64,000 bases of DNA from Volutella citrinella (GCA_034401135.1 JAWZSP010000002.1:3906001-3970000); one strand, 5' to 3'; counted from the stretch's first letter, positions 44,881 to 58,359 are shown. Notes: generated from the letters alone by a model not told the origin. A program made the numbers and translations.

Positions 44881-47800
44881 ATGCACGGTTACAGCTCCTC
44901 CGAGGAGTCGGACGACCCTCGCCGGCCACGCACACAACCGGCCAACAGCAGCAACAGCAACGACCAGAAAAAGAAACGCAAGAAGAAGCTGCCGCCTCAG
45001 AAATCCATCAATCGCATATGGAAGAAGTTCTCCAAGCGAAAATTCCACAAGGCACTTGCCGTTCTGCCGTTCGACCCAGTCCTCCCCCCCGCCATTAGCA
45101 CACAACCGAACGAGCTGTTGTCTGAGGGATACAATGTCGCGGCAGAGGAATGCCGTCGCAAAGTCGAGAAAATCATCAAAGAATGCCGCCGCGTCAATAT
45201 GCGATACCGAGATCCCGGCTGGGATCTGGTGAGTTATCCCGATACATCCATGGAAGCTGAGTGTGACTGGCTAACAAGGACCAGGATTGGGACCTGAAGT
45301 ACGAAAGGGGCAACTGCCTCAACAGCCTGGGTGAGACCAAATTTGAGTTGTCACGAACGACTCTTCTGGGCTCCAAGGCCACCGTTCCCAAGGCAGTAAA
45401 GCGCGTCCACGAGATTTTTGAACAGCCTACGTTTATGAAGAACATTGATGGAGGCGATATCAAGCAAGGTGGCTTGGGCGATTGCTGGATCATGGCTAGT
45501 TTCACCGCTCTGTCCAGTGTAGAGGAAGGCGTGAGGCGAACCTGTGTAGCCTACGATACGAGTAAGTCATCTAGTTCGCATCGGCATCTTGTCGTCCACC
45601 GCCAGAGCACCGCTAACTTGAGACGTAGAAATCGGCATCTATGGCTTCGTCTTCTACAGGGATGGAGAGTGGATTTACTCCATCATTGACGATAAGCTGT
45701 ATTTGAAGGCGCCGTGCTGGGATTCTCCGAGCACTCAGCGAGACATGCTTCAGCAAATTGACCGCGAGGATGTTGAGACGGTCTATCGGAAGACATATCA
45801 GACTGGGTCCAAGGCTCTTTTCTTTGCTCAGTGCAAGGATCAGAATGAGACTTGGGTGCCGCTTATGGAAAAGGCGTACGCCAAGGCCCACGGCGATTAT
45901 GCATCCCTAAGTGGCGGGTGGATCGGCGAGGGCCTTGAGGATCTGTCCGGCGGTGTGACAACCGAACTGCTCACATCCGACATCCTGGACATTGACGAAT
46001 TCTGGGACAATGAGATGTCCAGGGTCAATGAAGAATTCATGTTTGGTGCCTCTACAGGCCTACTTGAATTCGGATACGGCGATCGCAATGGCATTGCGGA
46101 GTGCCATGCCTACATCGTCATGGAAGCCAGGACGCTCAAGTCGGGGCAGCGCCTAGTCAAGCTGCGCAACCCATGGGGCAAGGTCCGAAAGGGCCTGTGG
46201 GAGGGCCCGTGGAGTGACGGATCCAAGGAGTGGACTCGTGAGATCCAAGACGAGCTCGACCACAAGTTTGGCAGCGATTCTGTGTTTTGGATCTCGTACG
46301 AGGACATGATTCGGAAGTATTCTCACCTGGACCGAACCCGGCTTTTCCGGGACCAGGACTGGCGATGCTGCCAGCGCTGGGCTGGAGTTGAAGTACCTTG
46401 GAAGGCTGATTATCACGAAAAGTTCCAGATTAAGCTGACCCAAGACTCCCCTCTTGTTTTGGTTTTATCCCAGCTGGACAAGCGGTACTTCAAGGGACTT
46501 CAGGGACAGTACAGGTTCCGAATCCACTTCCGTCTCCACGATCAAGATAGGCCCGATGCCGAAGATTACATCGTGCGGTCCCATGGCAACTACTTGATGG
46601 CGCGTTCAGTCTCTGTCGAGCTCCCTGATATGCCTGCTGGTAACTACGTTGTTTACCTCAAGGTTACTGGCGAGCGCGACTCAAATGTGTCGTCAATTGA
46701 GGACGTTGTCAAGCGCGAGTGCGAAAAGAGGGTCCAGAACGAGAAGCTGGCTCAGGTTGGCTATGCCTACGACTTGGCCCACAGCAAGGCTTGGGACCAC
46801 ATGGATCAAGTTGCCAAACTTCGTCAGAAGAAGGACCAGGCCAAGGCCTCTGGGTGCCGTCAGAAGGAACGCCGCCGCGGTTGGGAGAAGCGACACATCA
46901 GCCGCGACATCACCAAGAAGCAGACGCAGAAGAACGCTGAGAAGAAGGAGCGTCGCCGTGCTGCATGGGATGCTGAGCAAAACAGGCTTGATGAAGAGTG
47001 GGAGCAGGCCAGAGTTGAGGAGGTCGAGAAGAGGAAGCAAGAAGAGGCCGAGAAGGAGGCCGAGCGTGCGGCCGAGGAGGCTGACAGCGAAGAGGAGAAG
47101 CACGAAGACGAGCCCAAGGATGGTGCGACGGCCTCTGAGGACAACGAGCTCAAGGAAGCTTTTGACAGGATTCTGGTTTCTGACAAGGAGGCTGATGAAC
47201 GCGAGGCCGACGACCAGACCCCCAAGCCCGAGCCAGTTCATGTCGACGACACCAACGCCTCTGTCTCAACCAGCTCGCCTCAAGACACCCCCATGTCTGG
47301 GGACTCGTCTCTGACTGGAACAAATGAGGAGAAGCAGGAGGTTCCTCCGATTAGTGGCCCACCTCCTCCTCCTCCTCCACAGGTGGAGGAGAAGCCGACT
47401 CGACCTCGCCCGGCTTATGATGAGGCGGGCGACTCCTCAGACTCTCCAGTCGAGGACTGGGAAGCCTTGTATAGCAGTGACGACATGACGCGGAAGCCTC
47501 GTGCGCCGACTCAGACACAGGCACCGCACCAAGACGACTATGACACAGAGGAGGAGAAGATGCCGGACCCGTGGAACGCCATTTGCATTGTCGGTATCCG
47601 AGTTTACTCCAAGGACAGCGGGCTAGAGGTCCGAACCGTTCTGGAGGGCGGCAACTTCCTCGAGGACGGTATGGGTGAGAAGGGAGCTGCGGATTTGGAC
47701 AATGCGCAGGCCAACGCTGGAGGAGTTCGCGCCGATGATAAGACCAAGGAGCGACCTACAGAGGGGGCCAAGGAGCACACACCATACCCACCGCTCATTA

Positions 47801-47973
47801 CACATGATGGAGAAGAAATCCAGGAACCAGAGGATCCGTCCGACAGGTATTCGGCGATCCGAGGATTTCTCCACATCGACTCGACTGACACGACGAGGAT
47901 GAATTCGCCTGAGCCAACCCCTTTGGAGTCGGACAAGAAGTTGGAGCGGCCCAGAATGAGCCGCCGCAGGTGA
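44881..47973 (+). CDS. Calpain-family cysteine protease
   Basis: Calcium-type papain-fold protease. Three exons are inferred: 44881-45228, 45285-45561 and 45629-47973, 989 residues. The N-terminus is Ser-rich then Lys-rich (KKKRKKKLPP). The catalytic triad is complete: C183 in GGLGDCWIMASF, H368 in AECHAYIVMEA and N389 in VKLRNPWGK. A C2-like beta-sandwich domain follows, with LTQDSPLVLVLSQLDKRYF. From about residue 560 there is a basic then acidic coiled-coil stretch (AEQNRLDEEWEQARVEEVEK). The tail is disordered, with a proline run (SGPPPPPPPQ). No EF-hands are seen. It differs from PalB/Rim13 in its long charged tail; related fungal calpain-like proteins are mostly uncharacterised. The cellular substrate is unknown. 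Confidence 0.92.
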
Positions 47974-48660
47974 ATCGATGGTATACGACACGAAGCGAAG
48001 TAGACTTAGAACCAAGACTGTTTTGATGCGGCAATGCGAGACTGATATTGGTGATTGATGGCATGAGTTGGCGAGCAGAAGGCATTCTTTTGATGGATTT
48101 GATGGCGCGGCAGTACACGACAGCGCTGGGTATTTTTTGTCTCTGTCTTTTACGCACAGTATGTAACTCCTAGAGATATATCGGGCGTCTAGTTTGAGCT
48201 GGCCCAGAGTACGAGAGAACGAAATTGACGATATCAATGACGAATTGGCTGTGCCTGAGTTGGCGATGGTCGCCCAATCGTGATTGTGACTTTTACGCCT
48301 GGCTGGTTGGTAACCGCCAGTACTGACCCCAGAGGAGGCCCGCGGCCAGGGCTTCCAGGGGTGGGGGCTGGACTACTGCGACGATTGCACGTGCGGCAGC
48401 ATCCCAGTCCGTCAGCTGCCTGATGGCGCTATCGATAACCAGGCTTGGCTTATCGTCGTCACGGTCGCCTGCCATGCCGCCCCAGGCTCTCTGTTCCTCT
48501 CTCACCTCTACTCTTCTTCCATCAGCACCTCATCTCGAATCAAGGCACCCCAACCATGTAGCCATGGGAGCTGCGATACCGACGCCCTAGTCATCATTAA
48601 CCCCCTCCAAGCCCACAATCACGCGCACCCAACCACCTACCATTACCCCCAATCACCATC
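47974..48660. other. Intergenic
   Basis: 687 bp between the calpain gene and ATG17, both on the plus strand. No coding frame is supported. The last ~120 bp before the ATG17 start are CA/CT-rich, as in a leader. Confidence 0.45.
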
Positions 48661-50295
48661 ATGGCTGCCTCGTCATCAGCAGCCTCGTTGCGCCGGAGCC
48701 ATGGCTCTTCATCAGCCTCATCCAAGCAATCCCAATCCATTTCGCGTTCACAAGACGATGCCGCCAACGAATCCCTTCCCATATCCATCGACACCCTCGT
48801 CAACCATCTTCTCGTCGCGAAGCGATCGCTCTCGTCCATGACGCTAGTGCTGCGCGCAAACGAGATAGCTACAGCCGCTCGCCAAGCTCATGAGGACGTC
48901 GCAATCCTTGCCGCCCAGGCCTCGTTCCTGCGCACCTCCATACTCGACCAGGCCGCCATCTTGGTGAGGGTCAGGCGGAGCCTCGGCGCCACATATGACT
49001 GGGGCAAGCGAGACTTCAAGGTCCTCGTCAAGTCCATGGACATGGTCGACGAGGGGCTGGGCGGAACCATGGACATGCTGCGAAGTACCGGCGTCCAGAG
49101 CGTTTTCAGGCCCAAGGGCGAGGAGAGAAAGAATCTGCTTGATTTCGTGGATGAGGGTAGCGTTCACGCGATGCGAGACGCGATGAAGAAAAGCATCGAA
49201 GACTTGCAGGTTAGACATCGCCCTCCTCCCTCTGATGTATGAACGCAACTAACTCCGACAAAGGGCATTCAGCAATCGTTTGATGGCGACCTCCTCCGAT
49301 TCGATACCGATATTCGCAACTTGAAGAAGATTATTGTCGATGCACCCCTACCTCTCCCCAGAGACCATGGCGATGCGCCTAGCCCCACAACGAACGAGCT
49401 GCTTGACATGTTGATTGACCACTCGGCCAACATGGCCCAGCTCCTAGTGTCCCTCACACATCACTTTGATATGTGCGTGACAGCGATACGCACGACCGAA
49501 GGCGCCGTCGCCCTCGCCCGTAGAAAGGTTGCCGAGGCCACACAGACGCAGGGCAGCGATGGCGTCTCCATTTCAGGCGTGATTGCCGAGCAGGAGTCCA
49601 ATGTGTCAGACCTCGAGCCCAAAACAGCCAAGGACCGGGCAGAAATGCTCAAGGTGGTGGTTCAGGATGCCGAGGAGGTACCAGACGTGGTACGCGAAAT
49701 CGAGGAGCGGCTCGGCGAGATGGAGCAAATCTATGCCGAGCTACAAGAGGATACGGATCAGTGCAAAAAGGCCTATGCCGGCATGCTGGAAGCGTATGCG
49801 ATCCTCGGAGAGATCGGAGACCGCCTGCCTGACTATCTGGCCGCCGAGGAGGATTTCAAGGTCCGCTGGGAGCTCGAGAAGGATGCCGTCTACGCCAAGC
49901 TGGCCGAGATGAAGGAAATGAGAGACTTTTACGAGCGCTACGCCAACGCGTACGACAGCCTCATCCTCGAGGTGGAGAGGCGCCGGGCCGTAGACGATCG
50001 AGTGAGCAGCATCTGGCGCAAGGCCCAAGAGGCTGTCGACAAGCTGCTCGATAGCGACGGGCTGGCGCGGGAGGCGTTCCGACAGGACGTCGGCGAGTTT
50101 CTACCCACGGATCTCTGGGCAGGCATGCAGGGCTCGGCGCGGCGCTGGACCGTGGTGGCCGTCGGCGAAGAGGGACAGGCCGTCGACAAGGACGGTGACG
50201 TCGACGGCGACGGCGATGCGGGCCCGGCGCTACGGCGCAGCGTCGTCGAGGCAGCCAAGACGAGACTAGAGAGGGCCGGCGGAGAGGGTCCGTGA
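48661..50295 (+). CDS. ATG17: Autophagy scaffold protein Atg17
   Basis: Scaffold of the Atg1 kinase complex, which organises the pre-autophagosomal structure with Atg29 and Atg31 on starvation. Two exons are inferred: 48661-49209 and 49264-50295, 526 residues. The acceptor could instead lie nine bases further on, also in frame, shortening the protein by three residues. After a Ser-rich start come the long helices of the Atg17 crescent: [39 protein letters not shown] and [15 protein letters not shown]. Further coiled-coil stretches include [20 protein letters not shown]. Near the end are [37 protein letters not shown] and an Asp/Gly run. Size and order match the family. Confidence 0.92.
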
Positions 50296-51246
50296 GTGTA
50301 GATATCCCGGGCGCCCTGCACATTTTCAGGCATAACGAACTGGGCTAGCATTGGTTTTTCAGGCGGCTTTTGTTTGTCGCCACTGGCGTTTGGGCGGTCG
50401 ACTCGTACGGCGTTGGATCACGCAGATCAAGGTGCCGGACCAGACACGGCTGCTACGATCAAGAGGGTATCAGGAATTCCTAATTGTGTATGTTTATTGT
50501 CCGGTGTGTATTGTGTCATGGCGATGCTCCCTCTGCTCCGTGCTATTGTTCATGCTACCGTCGATTCACATGATAGCAACAAGTTCCCCCCGACTTGTAG
50601 GCCGCAAGAGTTGATGGTGTCTTTCAGGCACCAGGCTGTAACTTGGCTGGCAGGATGAATCCCGTGCTCCTTTAGCGTCGGCCTTTGTGAAATGACTGCG
50701 CACTCATGTGCATGATCCAGTCTCCAGCTTTTCTTGGCTTCCCACACGATCGCCATCCAGCGGCCCGCGCAATTGGAGCGCGCTCCAGGCCACATTCAGC
50801 TCGATGGATCCCCTTCTCCACCCGCCGACCCGTAGGGCTGTGCTCTGATTGCCCAGCGATGGTGATTAGCTCTTTAGGTTGCATTGGAGCCGAGCCAGCC
50901 GCCCCCTGCACCCTGGCACAAGGCTGTGCGCCGGTGTTTCCAAGCAGGGCGACGGCTTGCAATGACGCCTGCGGTACCCGATCAGCAGCCTCTTTTCCTT
51001 GTCTGTGAGATTGAGCTGAGCTGCGAGGCGCATGCATGGCTCCGTCTGTCTGTTTCGTATTAAAGCGGTTTATGCTGCTGTGCGCAGGCTAAAGACGGTT
51101 CGTCCTCTCTTGTTTGTCGTCTCACCACACCACTGGCAAGCCACCACACCTTATACCAACTTCACCAACCCTCGAGCCCCAAGTCGTCGACTTCCCAGCA
51201 AAGATCATCTTCTTGGAAATCCTCACAACCTCACAACTATCCGAAA
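50296..51246. other. Intergenic
   Basis: 951 bp between ATG17 and the small membrane protein gene, both on the plus strand. No coding frame is supported. About 100 bp before the next start are rich in ACC/CCA leader-like sequence. Confidence 0.45.
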
Positions 51247-51522
51247 ATGACTGAGCAAGCCACCAGCACCTCCACCACCGTCGTGGCCAAGCCCGCCGGC
51301 GTGATCCAGCAGCTGACGGCCTTGATCAACAGCCTGGCCCTCATCGCCATCGTCGTCCTGCTCGCCCTTATCCTCGTCGAGGCCCAGAAGATGACGAGCA
51401 CATCCAAGGGCCTCGTCATCCGCCTGAGGACCGGCTCACAGCTGCGCGTCGACCTCACCGGCAACAACCTCCCCGGTCAGAGCCGCTCGTATCCCAACTA
51501 CATGCAGGTCCTCAACAATTAG
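51247..51522 (+). CDS. 91-residue single-span membrane protein, orphan
   Basis: A single small exon with a clean ATG (CCGAAAATGACT context), C-ending codons and a leader-like upstream stretch. The polar N-terminus is Ser/Thr-rich (MTEQATSTSTTVVAKPAG). One strong span follows at about residues 27-45 (NSLALIAIVVLLALILVEA). The C-terminal half is basic then polar (KGLVIRLRTGSQLRVDLTG, ending PNYMQVLNN). No family is recognised. The length, span and codon use make it likely to be real. A small accessory subunit or organelle membrane peptide is possible, but this is inference. Confidence 0.6.
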   Translation: MTEQATSTSTTVVAKPAGVIQQLTALINSLALIAIVVLLALILVEAQKMTSTSKGLVIRLRTGSQLRVDLTGNNLPGQSRSYPNYMQVLNN

Positions 51523-51908
51523 AGCGCCGCGAGAGGGCTGTTGGCTCCAGCAGGCATTGTTTCATCTTGCGATACATATCTCGTCTTGATTTTGTTTCGT
51601 TGTCATGGCTCAACGCGGCCCGGCTTCGTCGAGGCCAGTCAGACCAAGGGGCAAAGGAGGGAGTTTTTGGGGCAGATACCAAGTTGATTCTATTTCAGTA
51701 TTAATGAACACGCAGAAATGACCTTTTTTACCCACGCAAACAGGCGCCTGATCCGTCCCCTTCTCTGCTCGTGTGATTTTTCGGGACTGATCCCCTACCC
51801 CTATTCTTACTACTAGTGTACCGGCCGTTGCAGACTCCATGCAAGAAACGAGCTCCCAAATCAGCCAGCCCCCCGTGATCAATCAACTACCCGTCGCCGT
51901 TTGCGCTT
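51523..51908. other. Convergent 3' flanks
   Basis: 386 bp between the ends of the small membrane protein gene (plus) and PNS1 (minus). No coding frame is supported. Confidence 0.45.
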
Positions 51909-53625
51909 TTAGCGCTCGCGGATGACCTGCTGCACCTTGGGATACACCCTCACCAGATCCTGGTAGAACTCGGGGTGGTCGTGCCACATGACTTGAGGAT
52001 CCCAGCCGGCCGCGACAAATATGGTGTCGACACCACTGCCCAGGGGCGTGGTGAAGACGTTTGCGATCTGGAGGCCGATTACGAACGCGAAAGCCAGCAC
52101 CACGGGTGTGTAGGCGCCGTCACTGTTGTACGCGGGCTTGGTGAAATAAAGGTAGAGGTAGGCAAACAGGGTGCAGGCGTATGCAACGAAGACGCCGCCA
52201 AAGGAGAGGACAGGGCCGATGAGGCAGTCCTAGGCGACGATTAGCAAAATCCCACCAGCGACACGGCACGCAGACAAGACTTACATTGATGAGCGCATCG
52301 ATGCCGCGGTCGCGAATCATCTTCCATGTATCCTTGGCCGCCGCAAAGTACGCCTTGCCGTACAGCGCAATGTGGCAAAAGGCATATCTGTTAAGGAACT
52401 CGACGGCCCACTCCAGGATACCCAGCAGGCAGCTCGCGCAGCAGAAGATGGCATAGCCCAGGATGTTTCCGTCGTTGGCCTCCTGGTTCCGCGCGGCGGC
52501 GCACAGCTGGCGCATGAACTGCACAATGGCCACCAGGAGACTGCCCAGGGCGATGGAGCCGAAGCTGTATGTCAGGGCGCGGCGAGCCGAGGCGCGAGTG
52601 GCGTCCTTGGGGAAGTTGTGAGGGCAAAAGTACCAGGAACCGTAGACGCCGGCAATGGTGGTGTGCATGGTGTTCTTGAGCCACTCGGAGACCCAGTACA
52701 TGGTGAAGGTGACGAAGACGACGAGGCCTATGACTTTGGCCTGGCTACAGCCGCCGTCGCGGCACGAGGGGTTATTGGCGGCAGGCTGATACTTGACATA
52801 GATGGCAACCAGCGTGACTGCGTACCAGGCGCTAAAGGCGACGGCCACGAGGCCGCCGATGAAGCTGACGAGGTAGACGTGGCCGTACCGCTTGCTCACG
52901 TCGATGGTCTTTTGGAGCATGAGGGCCGAGAAGGGGATTCGCGACCTGACGCACCACAGCCAGAAGGCGGAGAAGAGGCCAAAGATGAGGAAGACGATGC
53001 CGGCAGACCAGTATTTCCGGTACAGGTAGTATGCGGCTGTGCCGAGGGCGAAGGCGACGTTGAGGATGGCCGTGACCCAGATGAACTGCTTGGGGAAGAC
53101 GCGCGCCAGCCAGACGTAGGCGACGGACAGGACGAGGGCGATGGCGAGCACGAATGCGAAGAGGATGACTGTGTTGGAGTCGAGTGAGAAGGTGTTGGTG
53201 CCGTCGTAGATGCCGTTGCCCGTCGTGCTGTTGCCGACGTAGCCGTTGAGGGAGATGGCCGAGACGACGATGAAGCCGACGAAGCAGGCTATCAGCTATT
53301 TCCAACCGTTAAAATGCGACAAGCAGCAAGGGGCGGGTGATTATACCAAGAGGCCGGCCCAGAGGTCGTTGTACTTGGGCTTGGGCACCTGGAACTGCTG
53401 CTCAAACGACACCTTTTCGCCTTCGAAGCCCTGGGAGGGCATGTATCCATTCTGCTGCTGTGGAAGAGGCGGTGGTTGCTGGTACATGGGTGTGGGCTGG
53501 GGAGGCTGCTGCTGGTAGCTCATGGGAGGCTGCTGGTAGTTTCCATTGTAGCCCTGCTGCGGCTGTTGATATTGGTATTGCTGTCCATAGTTGCCACGGC
53601 CGTTGTCTTGCGGCGGTGGTTGTTG

Positions 53626-53656
<31 letters not shown>

Positions 53657-53685
53657 TGCGTGTAGTAGCTGTCGGCCTCGCCCAT
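51909..53685 (-). CDS. PNS1: Choline-transporter-like protein Pns1
   Basis: Multi-span plasma-membrane protein of the CTL/SLC44 family, named for putative choline transport, although its substrate in fungi is unproven. Three exons are inferred: 53685-53347, 53295-52285 and 52229-51909, 556 residues. The first exon encodes a Gln/Pro/Tyr-rich cytosolic tail that starts with 13 glutamines after MGEADSYYT. The linker VSFEQQFQVPKPKYNDLWAG is typical of Pns1. Hydrophobic spans follow, with CTL signatures ASCLLGILEWAVEFLNRYAF, HIALYGKAYFAAAKDTWKMI and DCLIGPVLSFGGVFVAY. The three exons join in frame with introns of 51 and 55 bp. An organisation with about ten spans fits the length. Confidence 0.94.
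53620..53658 (-). repeat. CAG/CAA repeat encoding 13 glutamines
   Basis: Nine CAG and four CAA codons in a row within exon 1 of PNS1. Such tracts vary in length between strains through replication slippage. Confidence 0.85.
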
Positions 53686-56600
53686 GACAACAGGGGGTGA
53701 CGGGTGGCGCTCCGTCTGCCGTGATCAATTGGACGCCAGGCGATGTTGTATCGGAGAATTACAGTCGAGTAAGCGCAGTGGCAAGGATGCGCGACGATGC
53801 TAGCAGGCGGGAAGGACGACGCGACACAGCTCGATGGGAAGCTCTCGATGGTGTTGAAAGAGTAATTAGCGTCGAACACACTCAAGGTACATGTAAGGTT
53901 TGCCGATGATGCAGGAAGAAGAAAGTAGATTCAACGAAAAGGGAGGCAGAGGGCCAAGTTACAGGCACAGGGACAGAGCAAAGCTAAATGGGTAGGGCAA
54001 GCCACCACGAGCACTCAAGGCAGGGAGGGAGATGGCCGTGGGCTCCTCCCAAGCGGCTATCACGGGCTTGGCCGCGGCAGCTGGTGTGACCTTTGCTGTG
54101 CGCCGGCCCAGTATCCATGAGGTCATTGAGGCTCTGGGCGCGCTGCTGCAGCGAACCAGCGGGTACATGTGCAGCTCCTACGCCACAGGCCAGTTCGCCA
54201 AGTACACCATCACAACAGCCGGCCGTGTCTTAGCGCGACCGCCCAGCCAAGACGCCCAGCATCCAAGTGCCGCCCATCCGAGCAACCTCACCCTGCGCGC
54301 CAGATCAGCTTGAGGAACCAATCTGCAGCTGGCGCAGCTACAGCATGGATCATTTCGCACCGGCGGCGCGGTTTGCTGAACAGCGTCGGTCGATCATGAG
54401 ACCCAATCCCAGCCCAGCTCATCGACCAGATGCATCCGGGGGATAAGGTAGGACCAGAACTCTTTTACTGCAGCACAGAGCTTGGGGGGACCCCGCGCTA
54501 GCTGGGTCGTGCAGTGCGCACCCCTGTAGCTCTGGGCGACCAAGGGCCTGGACAGCTGAAACGTGGGTCGAGATCTTGGCTGTTTGCGGCATCTATCCAG
54601 ATCGAGGTGGGAGTCTAGGGTGGCTGGTGAGCATAATGGAATAGGATGGATTTGGGATATAGGCTGGTAAGTAGGTTCTTCATTATCGGTTTGATAAGTG
54701 GTGGGCTATGTGTCATTTTGAAATGATTTTGTTTTCTTTGCGTTTGCGCAGCTTCGACATATCGCGACGATCCGATCGCATTTTGATGTCCCGTCTAGAA
54801 TATACTGTTCGGCATTTTGAATGGCTCATTAATATTAATGCACTCAGCCTCGACGTCACTTTCTACAGACTACACGCAATTCAGCACCCTCGATGAACCC
54901 CGGCTATCGGCCTTTGGCCGCAAAAGACATGATGCCAGCATTAACAGCAAATTATTGCTTATCACTTGTCCGCGGTTCATCGTGCGCATGAGGGTCTTGG
55001 GAATTACACAGCTGCTGTTAGTAGAGGTTGGAAGCATCATATTCAAGCAGACCTGTCCACTTACCTGCTTGGCCGCCGTCCTCCCTGCACGATGTTGCAG
55101 CTGTGCATCGTAACACTGGCGACACATCGCCCAGCGACACACACGATTCCGCCGATCATGTCGTCGCAAGCCTCGGGACCGCGTAAGCAAGCGCAGGACG
55201 CGAGGATATCAGCGTGTGCCGGCACCCTCATGCTGCATTGACACAAACGGGACTTGTGTCGGCCTGGAGTAGAGAATAGAAATGCATTGACGCTGCGCCA
55301 TAAGGCTTTCCCCAGCTGTTTTCATTATTCACGATATGGGTTCGCACGGGATGTTGCTGTTCATAAGCACTCTGATGACTCGACCAATCACATGTTGAAC
55401 AATTAAGTGGCGAACAAGCCATACACAACGGCATGTTGGAGAGTGCTATTTACAGCACCAGAAGCGGCTGCCATTACGTGATTTCTTCATTCCCCGCACA
55501 CTGCGATTTGCATGCGAGAACTAATATTCGGATCTGATACGTATCGCACTGCAGGTAATACTAGCAGTACTTGCACGCTTTGGTGCCTCGATGCGGTGGG
55601 GACATGCCACCTAGTACGTAATCACCCTCTCGTCGGCTAGCGTGACAGAGTATGTTCTTCGACTACTGATACTTCATCTTTTACTTGTTTCGATTTGTTT
55701 CCATTATGATGAATGAATATACCCTTTGACCAGCTAGGTGGTCGCATTCGCGCCCTTGTTGATATTGACTGGAGCGGGCAACCCGCAATGAAAGGAGGTG
55801 GGTAGTAGCTCTTTCCTGATGGCGAGCTACATTGGCAGCTCATCAAGTAACTCCTGCTGGGTGAAATGGAATGTCGCTTCAAACAAGTGCATTTCATGCT
55901 TTAAACGACCGCCAAATCTCTCCCATCTTCCCCTTCAAGCACATCGACTGTCGGTAAAGGTCTCGATTATAAGTGGACTGCTCGGGTTCCGCAACGGCGC
56001 TTAATTATAACGACCGGCTAGCACCCGGTCTTGGATTCGATGTGACGACAGAATGACTGCACGCACCATCGCCTAAGCGGCAGCGATTTGTATTTAAGTG
56101 AGGTCAAGGAAAAGAATGCTCCACGATTCCACACAAGTGACTGGAACCCATTAGTCAACTGAGCGGGCCGAGCCTATGATGACACAGGGCCGCACAAGCT
56201 CTGACCTTGGTGGTCAGATTCCCGACGACGACTCGGCTCCGCTTCGACCGCTGACGGCTCGAGGCCGTCACTAACCCGTTCGCCGTCGGGAGAGCTTCCC
56301 GGGGCATAGCAGGGTTTGAAGGGCCGAAGAAGGGCTGCGATCTCGGACAAGCCCTGCGAACGCGTTGGCCATCGCGAGCCTGGGTGACTGGGTTGATCGA
56401 GTTTAAACGAGATTGGGTGAGTACGGCGTGGAGGGACAGTAAAAGCGGCCGCCCAGCAGGCGTGGAGGAGATGGAGACGAGGACACACCATCGTTGGGGA
56501 ATGCTAGGATGGTGCGTAGTGGTGGCTTGACCAAGATGGAACAGCGACAGGGCCTGCCAGGGCATGCACTCCGAGGTGGAGCGTTTCGTCGGACATACAG

Positions 56601-58359
56601 CACGCATACGAGGGAGGGGAAGCGATGGACGGATTCCAGAACGATGCCATGCAGCTCTAATGCGAGCCGTTGATCGCGCAGCTAAGGTGAGCCGGGTTGG
56701 AGCTCCACAGGCCAAACCGGCCAGGCCGACGGCGAGCAAGAGATGATTGCCATGAAGATGGCGCTTCATAGGCAGTCGCTGGGCTCGCAATTGGTGCCCG
56801 TGCACGGGTTTGACTGACATTGAGCAACAGGGAGCACGCATCATGTCGTGTACGACGCGGGATGCCCATGTGCTCCTTTCGCTGTCACTTGCAACCTCTC
56901 AATGTTGAGTGTTGACGATGCGGCAGGGATTGAGACGGAAATTGCTGAAACGACGAACCACCCAACGGACGGGGCCATCGTCCCGCAACCCGTTGGCCGG
57001 CGAGCGCGATGCTGATCTTGACTCGATGGCGCAGAGCACGTCTATCGTTACCCACATACAGTCTGCAGAGACACAGACTGCAGGCAGTCACACACCACGC
57101 CGGAAAACGCGACTGCATACGCCTGGGGACGGGTTCGCATCGTCAGATCGCGGTGGCGTCTGCTGGCTACCGAAAACTTTTCTTTGCCCTTCTCTGGCAA
57201 GTGTAGGCCACCCACAGCGAGGAGACCCCCCAAAACGGGCACCGCCGCGACCGCCGATTGGCCCCGGGGACGAGCACAGGCCACCGGAGGCACGCACTAC
57301 CGGCGTGGCTCTCGGCGGCTAGGCGGTATTCTAGCAACATTCTAGCACGATTTCCAGCGTCGCTCCCCTGTTCGCGCAAGCATTTGCGTCCTGCGCAGGG
57401 CCACACGGCGCCACAGGACCAGCCTAGCGGACGGGAAGCCTGCATCGGGCCACACTTCCACTGCAGAGCCTCGCTGTCTGCAGCGGCTAACCGGTGGCGG
57501 GTAATGATGTCGCAGCACTTGCGGTTCTGACGTTCGGTAGTGTCCGGCAGCCACGATGCAAGCTAAAAAAAACGGCAGTAAAGAATGGCCAAGAAGAAAA
57601 TTCTTGACCTCTGGCGACTTTTTGGTGACGGCATCCTGGTCGACTACGCCCTCCAAGGGTTAGGCGTAAGGCGCGCGGACGTCGCCTGTCACAGGCTCAA
57701 CAGCGATGGGAGCATGCCCATCAACACCACCACCCCCAATCGCCGGTCCCGCCACACACGCGGGAGGGAAACCGGAGGCAAATGAGATGCTGCCGGACGG
57801 TTTTCGCCTCCCTCTCTCCTCTTGCCCTGATCCCCCGCCCGGGGGTCCGCGTGTGATGCCGTGGGTGGAGAGAAATTTTGCATTGTGGCCCCATGATGGA
57901 GCCGTGCGCTGCCAACTTTTACATAACGAGAAGCCATCGCGAACCCACTTGGCGCAGGTTGTTTGTGCCTCTCCCTCGCTCATCGATGCTCCAACGGGTC
58001 TCGTGTGTCACTCCCATCAGATCTATTACCCGCCCCTGCGCGCTTTTTCTTCGCCTTTCCCCCATTGCCTTTTGTGACTCGATATCCGAAACCGCGTCGT
58101 GGGAGAGTCCTGGCTTTTTTTTCGACCTCTGGGCTTACACGACCATCCTCACCCCACTCATTATATTGGATCTTGGGTCCTTGGAACTAGAGAGGACTCC
58201 AGTACATCAATCGATCCCTCCCCCCCCCCATTGCACTCCCTTGCCATTGTTCTCTCGCCCCTCGTTCCGGAGCTCTGAAGCTGTACTTGCGACCTCTTCC
58301 CGGGTCGGCCCTATCCATCCCTTCGACCCTCGGCATCCCGCCCAGCACCCATAGACATC
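53686..58359. other. Gene-poor interval, 4.7 kb
   Basis: No gene is supported between the PNS1 and permease start codons, which face outward. Open frames on both strands (for example minus 56844-56155) lack domains. About 54620-56150 is lower in GC than the flanks. From about 58060 the DNA becomes CT-rich and leads into the permease. Confidence 0.45.

Noticed and set aside
52372..53187. 271-codon plus-strand frame
   Set aside because: Antisense shadow of PNS1 exon 2; acidic low-complexity translation without domains.
56155..56844. 229-codon minus-strand frame
   Set aside because: Composition is Arg/Ser/Pro/His-rich with no motif; it looks like non-coding DNA read in one frame.
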